Shown here: in pieces, positions 35,902 through 45,203 of the stretch
Numbering within the stretch: the stretch's first letter is position 1
How the letters are laid out: every line of letters begins with the position of its first letter
Assembly: GCF_051958935.1 (NCBI RefSeq)
Contig: NZ_JBQCFP010000105.1
Span: forward strand, 1 to 64,000
Source: Dokdonella_A sp051958935
GTDB taxonomy: Bacteria > Pseudomonadota > Gammaproteobacteria > Xanthomonadales > Rhodanobacteraceae
DNA: 64,000 nucleotides
Direction of reading: 5' to 3'
Notes under the pieces: model-generated
The model's database searches: none
Told to the model about the DNA's origin: nothing
The model's input: only the letters and a program-made list of their open reading frames with translations
Translations under genes and position numbers: made by a program

Positions 35902-36459
35902 ATGCAGACCCTGCTCGTTTCGACCGCCGCGGTAGCGATCGCCGAGATCGGCGACAAGACCCAGCTGCTGTCGCTGATCCTCGCCGCGAAGTACCGACGC
36001 CCCTGGCCGATCTGCCTCGGCATCCTACTGGCTACGCTCGTCAACCATGCGCTCGCGGGCTCGGCCGGTGCGCTCGTCGCGCAATGGCTGTCGCCGCAGG
36101 CGCTCAAGTGGATCGTCGCGCTGAGCTTCTTCGCGGTCGCGCTCTGGACACTCAAGCCCGATTCGGCCGACGACGCCGAGGCCGCGCGTGGCGCCGGCCA
36201 CGGCGTGCTCGTCGCCACGCTGGTCGCATTCTTCCTCGCCGAGATGGGCGACAAGACCCAGGTCGCGACGGTGGTGCTCGCCGCGCAGTACTCGCCGCTA
36301 TGGCAGGTCGTCGCCGGCAGCACGCTCGGCATGCTGCTTGCAAACGTTCCGGTCGTCTGGCTCGGCGCGCGGTTCGCGTCGAAGTTGCCGCTGCGCGCCG
36401 CGCGCATCGGCGCGGCGTTGCTGTTCGCGGCGCTCGGAACCTGGATCCTGCTGCGCTGA
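35902..36459 (+). CDS. TMEM165/GDT1 (UPF0016) family manganese exporter
   Basis: A 185-residue inner-membrane protein with six hydrophobic segments in two halves. Each half has the family signature: AIAEIGDKTQLLSLIL near residue 13 and FLAEMGDKTQVATVVLAA near residue 115. Members transport Mn(II) or Ca(II); bacterial ones behind a yybP-ykoY riboswitch export manganese. ATG at 35902 is chosen because it follows GGAG and sits directly at the first membrane helix; longer forms would include riboswitch sequence. Confidence 0.92.
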   Translation: MQTLLVSTAAVAIAEIGDKTQLLSLILAAKYRRPWPICLGILLATLVNHALAGSAGALVAQWLSPQALKWIVALSFFAVALWTLKPDSADDAEAARGAGHGVLVATLVAFFLAEMGDKTQVATVVLAAQYSPLWQVVAGSTLGMLLANVPVVWLGARFASKLPLRAARIGAALLFAALGTWILLR

Positions 36460-36520
36460 GGTCGCTGTGGCCGGACGCGGCGACGCCCTGCCCCAGCGGA
36501 GACGCGCGATCTTTTGTCCC

Positions 36521-39500
36521 ATGTTGCCAATCACGCGCTGGTTGCGCCGCCCGCGCGCGCTGGCGCCCGGCCTCGGTGCCGCGCTGCTGGCGCTCCTGGC
36601 GTGCGCGGCCGAAGCGGCGCCGCCGCGCGTCGTCGTCGATGGCCCGGCGGCGACGCGCGATGGGTCGCTGCGCTGGCAGGGCTACCGGCGTTATGCAAGC
36701 CGCGAGGGCGTTCCGCGCAACTGGGTCAGTGCGCTCGCCCAGGACGTGGACGGCTTCGTCTACGCGGGCACCGAGGAAGGGCTCTCGCGCTACGACGGTC
36801 GACGCTGGACCGACCTGCTCTTTCCGACGGGATCGGCGAAGCGTCCGCCCTACGTGACCGCGCTCGCGGCGACCGCGGACGGCGCGATCTGGGTCGGCAC
36901 CGACACCGCCGGCCTGTTCGTCCACCGCGGCGGCCGGCTCCAGCCACGAACGCTCGCGCATGCGCGCACCGGCATCACCGCCCTGCAGGCGGACGGCGAG
37001 CGCATCTGGGTCGGCACCGAAGACGGCCTCGATGACTGCGACGCGCACGGCTGCCGCACGCTCGAAGCCGCGCGTGGATTGCATGTGCGCAGCCTGCTCG
37101 CCGTGCGCGGCGCGGCGAGCGGCGCGCTCTACGTCGGCACGCGCGACGCGGGCGTCGTGCGCATCGACGACGTGCGTGGCACGGCGCGGCGTGCCGATGA
37201 ACGGCTCACGCGCGCCGAAGGCCTCCCCGACGACACCGTCGAGGCGCTCGCCGAATGGGGTGGCGCGGACGGACGCGATCTGTGGATCGGCACGCCACGC
37301 GGCGTCGCCCGCGTCGGCGGCGCGACGCTCGTCGTATACGCGGGCGGATCGGGCTTCCCGGGTGGCGTGAGCCGCTTCGTGCGCATGCCGCAGGCGGGCG
37401 GCGACGAGCGCCTCGTGGCGACCTTGCCGACGAATGGCCTTGCCGAGTTCGACGCCGATGGCCACTGGCGGCACACGACGACCGCCAATGGTCTTCCGGA
37501 GAACGCGATCAACACCGCGCTGGTGACCGATGCCGGCCAGCCCGCACCTGTGCTGTGGCTCGGCTCCGGCCACAGCGGCGTGCTGCGCGGCGAACCGCAG
37601 GCCTGGTCGGCGTTCGGCGAACGCGCCGGCTTGCCGAACCGCGTCGTGGTCGGCATCGGTGAAACGCGCTTCCTCGATGGAAAGCACGCGGTATGGATCG
37701 GCACCGGCGGCGGCAGCGTGCGCCGCGACGGCGACGAATGGCGCTCCTGGCTGCCCGCGAAGTACGCGCGCAGCGAAGTATTCGACGTCGTGCGCGCCGG
37801 CGAGCACCTGTGGGTCGCCACGCGCGAAGGCCTGCTGCGTGTCGCGCGCGATGGCATCGAGGCCTATACGAGCGCCAATTCGGCACTGCCCGACGACACC
37901 GTCCTCGGCTTGCACCTGCAGCCGGGCGGCGAGGAGGGCGACACGCTGTGGCTGGCGACCCGACGTGGCGTCGCGCGCGTGCGGGAGGGCCAGGTGGAAG
38001 CGGACGGCATGCGTGGGCAGCCCGCGGATTTCTTCGTGCGGGTACTGCGCGACATCCGCGATGCGGACGGCACGCCGACGCTCTGGGCCGGATCGGAGCA
38101 CGGCCTGTATTTCTCGCGCGGCGGCGACTGGCAGCGACTCGATTGCGGCGACCTGCGCGACGCCGCGGTGTTCGACCTGCGCGAACGCGGTTCGCCGGGC
38201 CGCGCGCACGCCTTGTGGGCTGCGACCATCGGCGGCGTGATGCGCGTCGACCTCGATCGCGATCGCGCGTGCGCGCGTTTCGCGTTGCCGGATGCGGCGG
38301 ATGCCACGTCGATCTACCAGCTGCAGTTCGACCGGCGCGATCGCATGTACCTGTTCGGCGCGCGCGGCGTGCTGCGCCTGCCGCCAGGCTATCGCGGTGG
38401 CGTCGATGCGGATGTCGAGCGGTTCGGCCTTGCCGATGGCCTGCCGGACCTCGAGTTCACGCGCGCCTCGTTGCTCGATGCACAAGGCCGGTTGTGGAGC
38501 GGCACGATCGAGGGCGTGGCGATGTACGACCCCGCCGCCGAGCGCCCACCCGCGGCGCCGCGGCCGTTGCGTATCCTCGCCGCGACGGAGGAGGGCAGCG
38601 GGCGCGAACTCGGCGAGCACGCCGACCTCGACGAGGCGGCGAGCATCGCATTCGAGCTGAGCCTGCTCGCCTATCAGCGCGATTACCGCACGCGCTACCG
38701 GACCCAGCTCGTCGGGCTCGAAGCGCGACCGGGCGAATGGAACGACGATCCGCTGCGCAGTTACAGCCGCCTGCCGCCCGGCCGCTACGAATTCCGCGCA
38801 TGGGCGCGTGCCGCCGACGGCGTCGAGAGCGGGCCTGTGTTGCGCGCATTGCGCGTGCACGCGCCGTGGTGGCGCCGGCCGTGGGCGATCCCCTGCTACG
38901 CGGCAGCGATGATCCTGCTCGGCGTGTTCGCCGGCCGGTTGCGCGCACGCGCATTCGCCGCGCAGGCCCGCGCGCTCGAGCGCGAGGTCGCCGAACGCAC
39001 GCGCGCGCTCGCCGAGGCCAATCGCCAGCTCGCTCGCGCGTCACTCACCGACCCGTTGACCGGCCTGTGGAATCGCCGCTACTTCGACCTCGAGTTACCG
39101 CCCGAATGCGAGCGCGCGATTCGCCGCGCGATGCGCGGCGACCGCGATGCCGATCTCGTCTTCGTGCTCGCCGACATCGACCATTTCAAGCGCATCAACG
39201 ACAGCTACGGGCATGCGGCGGGCGATGCCGTACTGGTCGAGTTCACCCGGCGCCTCGGCGAGCTGCTGCGCCGCGGCGACATCGCGCTACGCTGGGGCGG
39301 CGAGGAATTCCTCGTCGTGCTGCGCGATACCGGGCGCGACCGCGCGTTGGCCTCGGCATCGCGCCTGCGCGAAGCGATCGCGGCGACGCCGTTCGCGATC
39401 GGCGAAACGTCGCTGGCGGTCACCTGTTCGATCGGCTGGGCCGCATTCCCGTTCGACCCCGGGGCACCGCGGCTGCACGGCGTCGACCAGGTCATCACGT

Positions 39501-39631
39501 TCGCGGATGCGGCGCTGTACCGCGCCAAATGCGGCGGTCGCGATCGCGTCGCCGGCGCGCGCGTGGAAGCAGGCATTGTGGCCGGATTCGCGTTCGTCGA
39601 AGACGACGACGGCGGCGCCGACGCGGAGTGA
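36521..39631 (+). CDS. Periplasmic beta-propeller sensor / diguanylate cyclase (GGEEF), copy 2
   Basis: A 1036-residue protein. A signal-like N-terminus is followed by about 700 residues of propeller repeats (YASREGVPRNWVSALAQDVD, WVGTDTAGLFVH, WIGTGGGSVRR). A Y_Y_Y domain comes next (YRTQLVGLEARPGEWNDD; LPPGRYEFRAWARAADG), then one TM segment (near residue 795), a coiled coil and a GGDEF domain. The catalytic motif is RWGGEEF with an RRGD I-site five residues before it, so active c-di-GMP synthesis with product inhibition is expected. The whole layout matches the protein at 14375-17347. The sensed ligand is unknown. It lies 61 bases downstream of the Mn exporter on the same strand. Confidence 0.88.
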   Translation: MLPITRWLRRPRALAPGLGAALLALLACAAEAAPPRVVVDGPAATRDGSLRWQGYRRYASREGVPRNWVSALAQDVDGFVYAGTEEGLSRYDGRRWTDLLFPTGSAKRPPYVTALAATADGAIWVGTDTAGLFVHRGGRLQPRTLAHARTGITALQADGERIWVGTEDGLDDCDAHGCRTLEAARGLHVRSLLAVRGAASGALYVGTRDAGVVRIDDVRGTARRADERLTRAEGLPDDTVEALAEWGGADGRDLWIGTPRGVARVGGATLVVYAGGSGFPGGVSRFVRMPQAGGDERLVATLPTNGLAEFDADGHWRHTTTANGLPENAINTALVTDAGQPAPVLWLGSGHSGVLRGEPQAWSAFGERAGLPNRVVVGIGETRFLDGKHAVWIGTGGGSVRRDGDEWRSWLPAKYARSEVFDVVRAGEHLWVATREGLLRVARDGIEAYTSANSALPDDTVLGLHLQPGGEEGDTLWLATRRGVARVREGQVEADGMRGQPADFFVRVLRDIRDADGTPTLWAGSEHGLYFSRGGDWQRLDCGDLRDAAVFDLRERGSPGRAHALWAATIGGVMRVDLDRDRACARFALPDAADATSIYQLQFDRRDRMYLFGARGVLRLPPGYRGGVDADVERFGLADGLPDLEFTRASLLDAQGRLWSGTIEGVAMYDPAAERPPAAPRPLRILAATEEGSGRELGEHADLDEAASIAFELSLLAYQRDYRTRYRTQLVGLEARPGEWNDDPLRSYSRLPPGRYEFRAWARAADGVESGPVLRALRVHAPWWRRPWAIPCYAAAMILLGVFAGRLRARAFAAQARALEREVAERTRALAEANRQLARASLTDPLTGLWNRRYFDLELPPECERAIRRAMRGDRDADLVFVLADIDHFKRINDSYGHAAGDAVLVEFTRRLGELLRRGDIALRWGGEEFLVVLRDTGRDRALASASRLREAIAATPFAIGETSLAVTCSIGWAAFPFDPGAPRLHGVDQVITFADAALYRAKCGGRDRVAGARVEAGIVAGFAFVEDDDGGADAE

Positions 39632-39649
39632 CCGTGCGCGGCGCCTGCG

Positions 39650-39988
39650 TCAGAGTGCGTCGGCGTCGAGTTCGCCGGTGCGGATACGCACGACGCGATC
39701 GAGCTGCCAGACGAAGATCTTGCCGTCGCCGATCTTGCCGGTGTTCGCCGCCTGGCTGATCGCCTCGACGACGCGCTCGAGCTGGTCGTTGGGGACCGCG
39801 ACTTCGAGCTTGATCTTGGGCAGGAAATCGACGACGTACTCGGCGCCGCGGTAGAGCTCGGTGTGGCCCTTCTGACGACCGAAGCCGCGCACCTCGGTGA
39901 CGGTGATACCCTGCACGCCGACTTCGGCGAGCGCTTCACGCACGTCGTCGAGCTTGAACGGCTTGATGATCGCCATGACCATCTGCAT
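39650..39988 (-). CDS. glnB: Nitrogen regulatory protein P-II
   Basis: A 112-residue trimeric signal protein that reports nitrogen, carbon and energy state to targets such as glutamine synthetase adenylyltransferase. It has AIIKPFKLDDVREALAEVG, the T-loop RGAEYVVDFLP with uridylylation site Tyr51, and the C-terminal signature GKIGDGKIFV. Length equals the family norm. GlnB and GlnK cannot be separated safely; no amtB neighbour is present, which favours GlnB. ATG at 39988 follows GGAG. Confidence 0.92.
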   Translation of the reverse strand: MQMVMAIIKPFKLDDVREALAEVGVQGITVTEVRGFGRQKGHTELYRGAEYVVDFLPKIKLEVAVPNDQLERVVEAISQAANTGKIGDGKIFVWQLDRVVRIRTGELDADAL

Positions 39989-40019
39989 CGCGGTCTCCGG
40001 TGGCTGGTGCAGCTTCGCG

Positions 40020-40053
40020 ACTATAGCCGATCGACCGGTAGGAAATTTCCTAC
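40020..40053 (-). promoter_or_regulatory. glnB promoter region with 16-bp palindrome
   Basis: On the minus strand a -10-like TATAGT (40025-40020) lies about 32 bases before the glnB start. A perfect palindrome GTAGGAAATTTCCTAC at 40038-40053 covers the place of a -35 box, which itself is poor. This suggests an operator for an activator or repressor. The remaining 230 bases to ubiK hold nothing I recognise. Confidence 0.45.
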
Positions 40054-40286
40054 AGCGCATTCCGAAATCCGCGGATGGCGGCGCCCGCCCGCGCGCCTAG
40101 ACTGCGCGGTGCGGGGAGGAGCGCCGACGGAACGGCGCCGCAGGGAGGCTCCGGCCGGCGGCGGACATCGCGTTCGCCGCCGGTCGTCCGCACGGAATCC
40201 ACGAGGCGCACGCGTCCGAACGGCCGGTACAGGCTGCGGTCCGCCCGCTAGGATGTACGCCATCATCAGCATGCAAGGGTGAACGC

Positions 40287-40553
40287 ATGATCCACGTCCA
40301 AGCCATCGACACGCTCGCGCAACGTCTCGCCGCCCTCGTTCCGCCAGGCCTGCAGGATGCGCGCGCAGATCTCACGGCGAACTTCCGCAGTGCGCTGCAG
40401 TCCGGACTGCGCGACCTCGACCTGGTCACGCGCGAGGAGTTCGACGTGCAGCGCTGCGTGCTGCTGCGCACGCGCGAGAAGATCGAGGAACTGGAGCAGC
40501 AGGTCCTCGCGCTCGAGCGCAGCCTCGCCGCGAATACCGCACCCAGGCATTGA
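40287..40553 (+). CDS. ubiK: Ubiquinone biosynthesis accessory factor UbiK (YqiC/BMFP family)
   Basis: An 88-residue protein. An amphipathic N-terminal helix is followed by NFRSALQSGLRDLDLVTREEFDVQRCVLLRTREKIEELEQQVLALE, split here only for reading; the second half is a coiled coil with heptad leucines. UbiK family proteins assist ubiquinone assembly with UbiJ and associate with membranes. Length and pattern match. Its neighbour comM is a usual companion in gammaproteobacteria. Confidence 0.87.
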   Translation: MIHVQAIDTLAQRLAALVPPGLQDARADLTANFRSALQSGLRDLDLVTREEFDVQRCVLLRTREKIEELEQQVLALERSLAANTAPRH

Positions 40554-40757
40554 TCCGGTGCCGCGGCCCGAATCGCCGCGGCTCCTTCGAAACGTCGGGC
40601 ACGCGCCGTAGCGTCGGCGCGCCGGAGGCGCTCGTCCGCGGCAGGAGGCCGCCCGTATGGATCGCCGCACCGATTTCCCGGGATGCCCGCTGCCCGCCGC
40701 AGTTCACCCCATGGCGCGGGCAGCGGGCTCTTTTTCCGCCGACCCGCCGGCGCATGC

Positions 40758-42257
40758 ATGAGTCTCGCGATCGTCTACAGCCGGGCGCAGATCGGCATCG
40801 CGGCGCCGCTCGTATCGTGCGAGGTGCATCTGTCGGGCGGCCTGCCGGGCACCTCGATCGTCGGCCTGCCGGAAACCACGGTGAAGGAAGCACGCGATCG
40901 CGTGCGCGCGGCCATCCTCAACGCGCAGCTCGAATATCCGCAGCGCAGGGTCACGGTGAATCTCGCGCCGGCGGACCTGCCCAAGGACGGCGGCCGCTTC
41001 GATCTGCCGATCGCCCTCGGCGTGCTCGCCGCCAACGGCAGCCTGCCGCGTGCCGCGCTCGACGACTGCGAGTTCATCGGCGAACTCGCGCTGTCGGGGG
41101 AACTGCGCGCGGTGCGCGGCGTGCTGCCCGCCGTGCTGCAGGCGACGCGGCGCGGGCGGCGCGTGATCGTGCCGCGCGACAATGCGCACGAGGCGGCGCT
41201 GGTCGAGGAAGCCGACGTGCGCGTGGCCGGTTCACTGCTGGAAGTGTGCGCGCATCTTGCCGGGCGCATCGAGCTGCCGCGTGCGGAAGGCGGCGCCATG
41301 CCCGACACCGTCGCGAGCGTGTCGCCGTGCCTGGCGGATGTACGCGGCCAGCCGCACGCGCGGCGCGCGCTCGAGGTCGCCGCCGCGGGAGCGCACAACC
41401 TGTTGCTGGTCGGTCCGCCGGGCACCGGCAAGACGATGCTCGCGAGCCGCCTGCCCGGCATCCTGCCGCCGCTCGACGAACACGAGGCACTCGAGCTCGC
41501 CGCGGTTCGCTCGGTCGCGGGGCACGACACCGACGTCGCGAACTGGAAGCAACGCGCGTTCCGCGCGCCGCACCACACCGCGTCGGCGGCCGCGCTGGTC
41601 GGCGGCGGTACGCTGCCGCGTCCGGGCGAGGTGTCGCTCGCACACCACGGGGTGTTGTTCCTCGACGAGATCGTCGAGTTCGACCGCCATGTGCTCGAGG
41701 TGCTGCGCGAGCCGCTCGAGTTCGGCCGCATCGCGATCTCGCGCGCCGCGCGCCAGGCCGAGTTTCCCGCGCGTTTCCAGCTCGTGGCCGCGATGAATCC
41801 ATGCCCGTGCGGCTACGCGGGCGATCCGTCGGGGCGCTGCCGCTGCACGGCGGACGTCGTCGCACGTTATCGCGCGCGCCTGTCGGGTCCGCTGCTCGAC
41901 CGCATCGACCTCAAGCTCGAGATGCCGCGCGTCGCCCACGCCGAGCTGCGCGACGGCCTCGCGGGCGAGGACAGCGCGACCGTGCGCGCACGCGTCGTCG
42001 CCGCGCGCACGCGCCAACTGCAGCGTGCAGGCAAGCCGAATGCGTGGCTCGGCAATCGCGAAGTCGAGCGCGACTGCGCGCTCGACGCGCACCAGCATGC
42101 CCTGCTCGACCGCGCGGTCGACCGGCTCGGCCTGTCCGCGCGCGCCTACCACCGCGTGCTGCGCGTCGCCCGCACGCTGGCCGACCTCGCCGGCAGCGAC
42201 CGTATCGATGCGGTGCACCTCGCCGAGGCGATCCAGTACCGCCGATTCGGCGGCTGA
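40758..42257 (+). CDS. comM: YifB/ComM family Mg chelatase-like AAA ATPase
   Basis: A 499-residue ATPase. The N-terminal Lon-protease-like fold is LSGGLPGTSIVGLPETTVKE. The AAA core has Walker A GPPGTGKTMLASRLPG and Walker B HGVLFLDEIVEF. The Cys-rich insert is MNPCPCGYAGDPSGRCRC. ComM is a hexameric helicase that extends branch migration during natural transformation, which fits comF in the same window. Length matches the norm. ATG at 40758 (MSLAIVYSRAQIG) is the family start. Confidence 0.95.
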   Translation: MSLAIVYSRAQIGIAAPLVSCEVHLSGGLPGTSIVGLPETTVKEARDRVRAAILNAQLEYPQRRVTVNLAPADLPKDGGRFDLPIALGVLAANGSLPRAALDDCEFIGELALSGELRAVRGVLPAVLQATRRGRRVIVPRDNAHEAALVEEADVRVAGSLLEVCAHLAGRIELPRAEGGAMPDTVASVSPCLADVRGQPHARRALEVAAAGAHNLLLVGPPGTGKTMLASRLPGILPPLDEHEALELAAVRSVAGHDTDVANWKQRAFRAPHHTASAAALVGGGTLPRPGEVSLAHHGVLFLDEIVEFDRHVLEVLREPLEFGRIAISRAARQAEFPARFQLVAAMNPCPCGYAGDPSGRCRCTADVVARYRARLSGPLLDRIDLKLEMPRVAHAELRDGLAGEDSATVRARVVAARTRQLQRAGKPNAWLGNREVERDCALDAHQHALLDRAVDRLGLSARAYHRVLRVARTLADLAGSDRIDAVHLAEAIQYRRFGG

Positions 42258-42317
42258 GCGGGTTGCGACATCTTCGAAAGGCCTGCCCGGCTATGATCCT
42301 CGTCCGGGACACGACGA

Positions 42318-44096
42318 ATGAATGCAATCCACGACACTTACTGGCTGCTCGCCGGCGGCGCCGCGCTGGTCCTCGTTGGCATCGGCTCGAGCCTGATCGC
42401 GCGGCGTTTCGGCGCGCCGTTGCTGCTCGTGTTCCTCGTCGTCGGCATGCTCGCCGGCGTCGACGGCCCGGGCGGCATCCACTTCGACGACGTCGGCACG
42501 ACCTATCGCATCGGCTCGCTCGCACTCGCGGTGATCCTGTTCGACGGCGGCCTGCGCACGCGGCGGGAGAGCTTCCGCGGCGTGTCGGCGCCGACGCTGC
42601 TGTTGGCGACGGTCGGCGTGGTCGTCACCGCGGCGCTGACCAGCCTCGCCGCGCGCGCGCTGCTCGGCCTCGGGCCCGTGCAGGCGTTGCTGCTCGGCTC
42701 GGTCGTCGCGTCGACCGACGCGGCCGCGGTGTTCTTCCTGCTGCGCGCCGGCGGCCTGCAGCTGCGTTCGCGCGTCGGCGCGACGCTCGAGATCGAATCG
42801 AGCGCGAACGATCCGGTTGCGGTCTTGCTGACGACCCTGCTCGCCGAGTACCTCGCGGCGCCGAGCGGCGTCGCGACATCCGACATCGCGTTCGAGCTCG
42901 CGCTTCAGTTCGGCGTCGGCGCGCTCGGCGGTGCCATCGGTGGCGTCGCCATCGCCGCGGCGATGCGCAAGCTCCCGCTGTCCGGTGGCCTCGCCGCTTT
43001 GTTCCTCGTCACGGCCGCGCTGTTCGTGTTCGGAGTGACCGGCTGGCTGCACGGCAGCGCGTTCCTCGCGGTGTATATCGCCGGCGTCATCGTCGGCAAC
43101 CGCAACGTGCCCGGCTTCGCCCATCTTCTGTCGGTGCTCGATGCCGCCACCTGGCTGTGCCAGATCGCGATGTTCCTCGTGCTCGGCCTGCTCGCATCGC
43201 CGCATACGCTCGGCACCGCGTTGTTGCCTGCGCTCGGCGTCGCCACGTTCCTCATGCTCGTCGGCCGCCCACTCGCGGTGACGCTGTGCCTCGCGCCGTT
43301 CCGCTACGGCAAGCGCGAGATCGGCTTCATCGCCTGGGTCGGCTTGCGCGGCGCGGTCGGCATTTTCCTCGCTTCGATCCCGATGCTGATGCGCCTGCCG
43401 AATGCGCAGCTGATTTTCAACGTCGCGTTTATCGTCGTGCTCGCCTCGCTGCTCGTGCAGGGCTGGACGCTCGGGCTGGCCGCGCGCCTGCTCGACGTCG
43501 CGCTGCCGCACCGCGACCGCGCGGTGCGGCGCGTCGAGCTCGATCTGCCGGGTTCGCTCGAACGCGAAATGGTCGGCTACTCGGTCGCACCCGGCGCGGC
43601 GATCCTCGGTGATGCGGGGCTGCCCGGCTGGGCGCAGCTCGCGATGATCGTGCGCGGCGGCGAGATCCTCATGCCGGAAGCAAGTGGCCCGCTCGCGGGT
43701 GGCGACTACGCTTACCTGCTCGCGCCGCCCGGGCGCGTGTATCGCCTCGCCTGGCTGTTCGCGCCGCCCGAGGAAGCGCGCGAGGCCGAGCGCGAGATGT
43801 TCGGCGAGTTCAGCTTCGATGCCGACGTGCGCCTCGCCGACGTCGCCGAGTTCTACGCGGTGCCGGTGCGCGCGAAGGACGCGCCGCTCACGCTTGCCGA
43901 GCATTTCGCGCGCCGCTACGAACATACGGTCGAGGTCGGCGACCGCGTACGCCTGGGGCCGGTGAGCCTGGTCGCGCGCGAACTCGACGACGAGGGCGTG
44001 CGCAAGGTCGGCCTCAAGCTCGAACGCCTCGGCAACGTGCTCGTGCGACGGCCATGGCTCGCACGCCTGATGTCCAAACGTTTCGTCGCGCGCTGA
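42318..44096 (+). CDS. Potassium/proton antiporter (CPA1, NhaP2/CvrA type)
   Basis: A 592-residue protein. About 12 membrane segments cover residues 1-400 with the CPA motif SVVASTDAAAVFFLLR and the ion-site region ESSANDPVAVLLTTLL. A cytoplasmic TrkA_C-like domain (ARELDDEGVRKVGLKLERLG at the end) and a further regulatory part follow. NhaP2-type proteins exchange K+ for H+ and protect from high internal potassium. The gene stands alone between comM and xdhC on the same strand. Confidence 0.9.
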   Translation: MNAIHDTYWLLAGGAALVLVGIGSSLIARRFGAPLLLVFLVVGMLAGVDGPGGIHFDDVGTTYRIGSLALAVILFDGGLRTRRESFRGVSAPTLLLATVGVVVTAALTSLAARALLGLGPVQALLLGSVVASTDAAAVFFLLRAGGLQLRSRVGATLEIESSANDPVAVLLTTLLAEYLAAPSGVATSDIAFELALQFGVGALGGAIGGVAIAAAMRKLPLSGGLAALFLVTAALFVFGVTGWLHGSAFLAVYIAGVIVGNRNVPGFAHLLSVLDAATWLCQIAMFLVLGLLASPHTLGTALLPALGVATFLMLVGRPLAVTLCLAPFRYGKREIGFIAWVGLRGAVGIFLASIPMLMRLPNAQLIFNVAFIVVLASLLVQGWTLGLAARLLDVALPHRDRAVRRVELDLPGSLEREMVGYSVAPGAAILGDAGLPGWAQLAMIVRGGEILMPEASGPLAGGDYAYLLAPPGRVYRLAWLFAPPEEAREAEREMFGEFSFDADVRLADVAEFYAVPVRAKDAPLTLAEHFARRYEHTVEVGDRVRLGPVSLVARELDDEGVRKVGLKLERLGNVLVRRPWLARLMSKRFVAR

Positions 44097-44171
44097 GTGG
44101 CGTGTGACGCGGTCTGCGCCCTCGTGCGACCCGCGTCGTTATGATGTGCGTTTCCCGTGAACGTGAATCGC

Positions 44172-45203
44172 ATGCCGATCGACGTCGATCCATCGCCTTC
44201 CACGCCGCCGCTCGGCGGGCTGCGCGCGCTCGTCGCCGGCATCGACGCGCTCGCCGCCGCGCGCCGTGACGGCGTGCTGTGCGTGGTCGTCGGCAGCAGC
44301 GGTTCCACGTACCGCAAGCCCGGTGCACTGATCCTGCTCGATGCGGCCGGCGTGCGCGTCGGCGCTCTCTCGGGCGGTTGCCTCGAAGCCGAACTCGAGG
44401 CGCGTGCGCGCGACGTGCTCGCCAACGGCAGCGCACAGGCGGCGCGCTTCGACACCAGCGGCGACGAGGACCGGGTGTTCGGCTCGGGCACCGGCTGCGG
44501 TGGTTCGATCGACGTGCTGCTGCTGCCGTTGCCCGCGGGCGCGGCGCCATTGCGCCGCGCGCTGCGCGCGGCCGACGCGCAGGACCTCGAACTCGCGCTC
44601 GACCTCGTCACTGACGGCGCACGGCGCGGCAGCGGCGAAGCGCGCGTCGCCGACGAGCGGCATCGCTTCGACGAACGCGGCGGCGTCGCCGACGACGACG
44701 ATATCTTCGCGATCGACCGCCACGTGCGCATCGCGCCGGCGCCGCGCCTGCTGCTGCTCGGTGCAGGCCCTGAAACGCGTCCGCTGCTCGCATTGACGCG
44801 CCTGCTCGGCTGGCGCGGGGAGCTGGCAGAGCATCGCGAGCGGTGGCTGCGCTTCGCCGCCGGCAGCGGCGTCGACGCCGAGCATCGCGACGGCCCCGAC
44901 GGACTCGCGGGTGTCGTCGCAACGAGGCGGTTCGATGCCGCCTTGGTGATGAACCACAACCTCGATCTGGACGAGCGCTGCCTGCGGGCGCTCGCACCGA
45001 CGGCGGTGCCGTACGTCGGCCTGCTCGGGCCCGCGGCGCGGCGCGACGAGTTGCTCGGCGGGATTGGCGACGCGCGCGACACGCTGCAGCCGCGCCTGCA
45101 CGCGCCGATCGGGCTGCGCCTCGGCGGCGAAGGCGCCGAGGCGATCGCGCTCGCGATCGTCGCGGAACTGCAGCAGGAGTTCGCACGTGCCGCGCGCGCG
45201 TGA
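44172..45203 (+). CDS. XdhC family molybdenum hydroxylase maturation protein
   Basis: A 343-residue protein with an XdhC/CoxI N-terminal domain (VVGSSGSTYRKPGALILL, GALSGGCLEAELEARA) and a C-terminal Rossmann-like domain (APRLLLLGAGPETRPLLALT). XdhC proteins carry the molybdenum cofactor, sulfurate it and hand it to xanthine-dehydrogenase-family enzymes. It heads a run of xdhC, mocA-like, small subunit and large subunit. The start is uncertain: GTG at 44157 would add 5 residues. The stop lies inside the next gene (17-base overlap). Confidence 0.88.
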   Translation: MPIDVDPSPSTPPLGGLRALVAGIDALAAARRDGVLCVVVGSSGSTYRKPGALILLDAAGVRVGALSGGCLEAELEARARDVLANGSAQAARFDTSGDEDRVFGSGTGCGGSIDVLLLPLPAGAAPLRRALRAADAQDLELALDLVTDGARRGSGEARVADERHRFDERGGVADDDDIFAIDRHVRIAPAPRLLLLGAGPETRPLLALTRLLGWRGELAEHRERWLRFAAGSGVDAEHRDGPDGLAGVVATRRFDAALVMNHNLDLDERCLRALAPTAVPYVGLLGPAARRDELLGGIGDARDTLQPRLHAPIGLRLGGEGAEAIALAIVAELQQEFARAARA

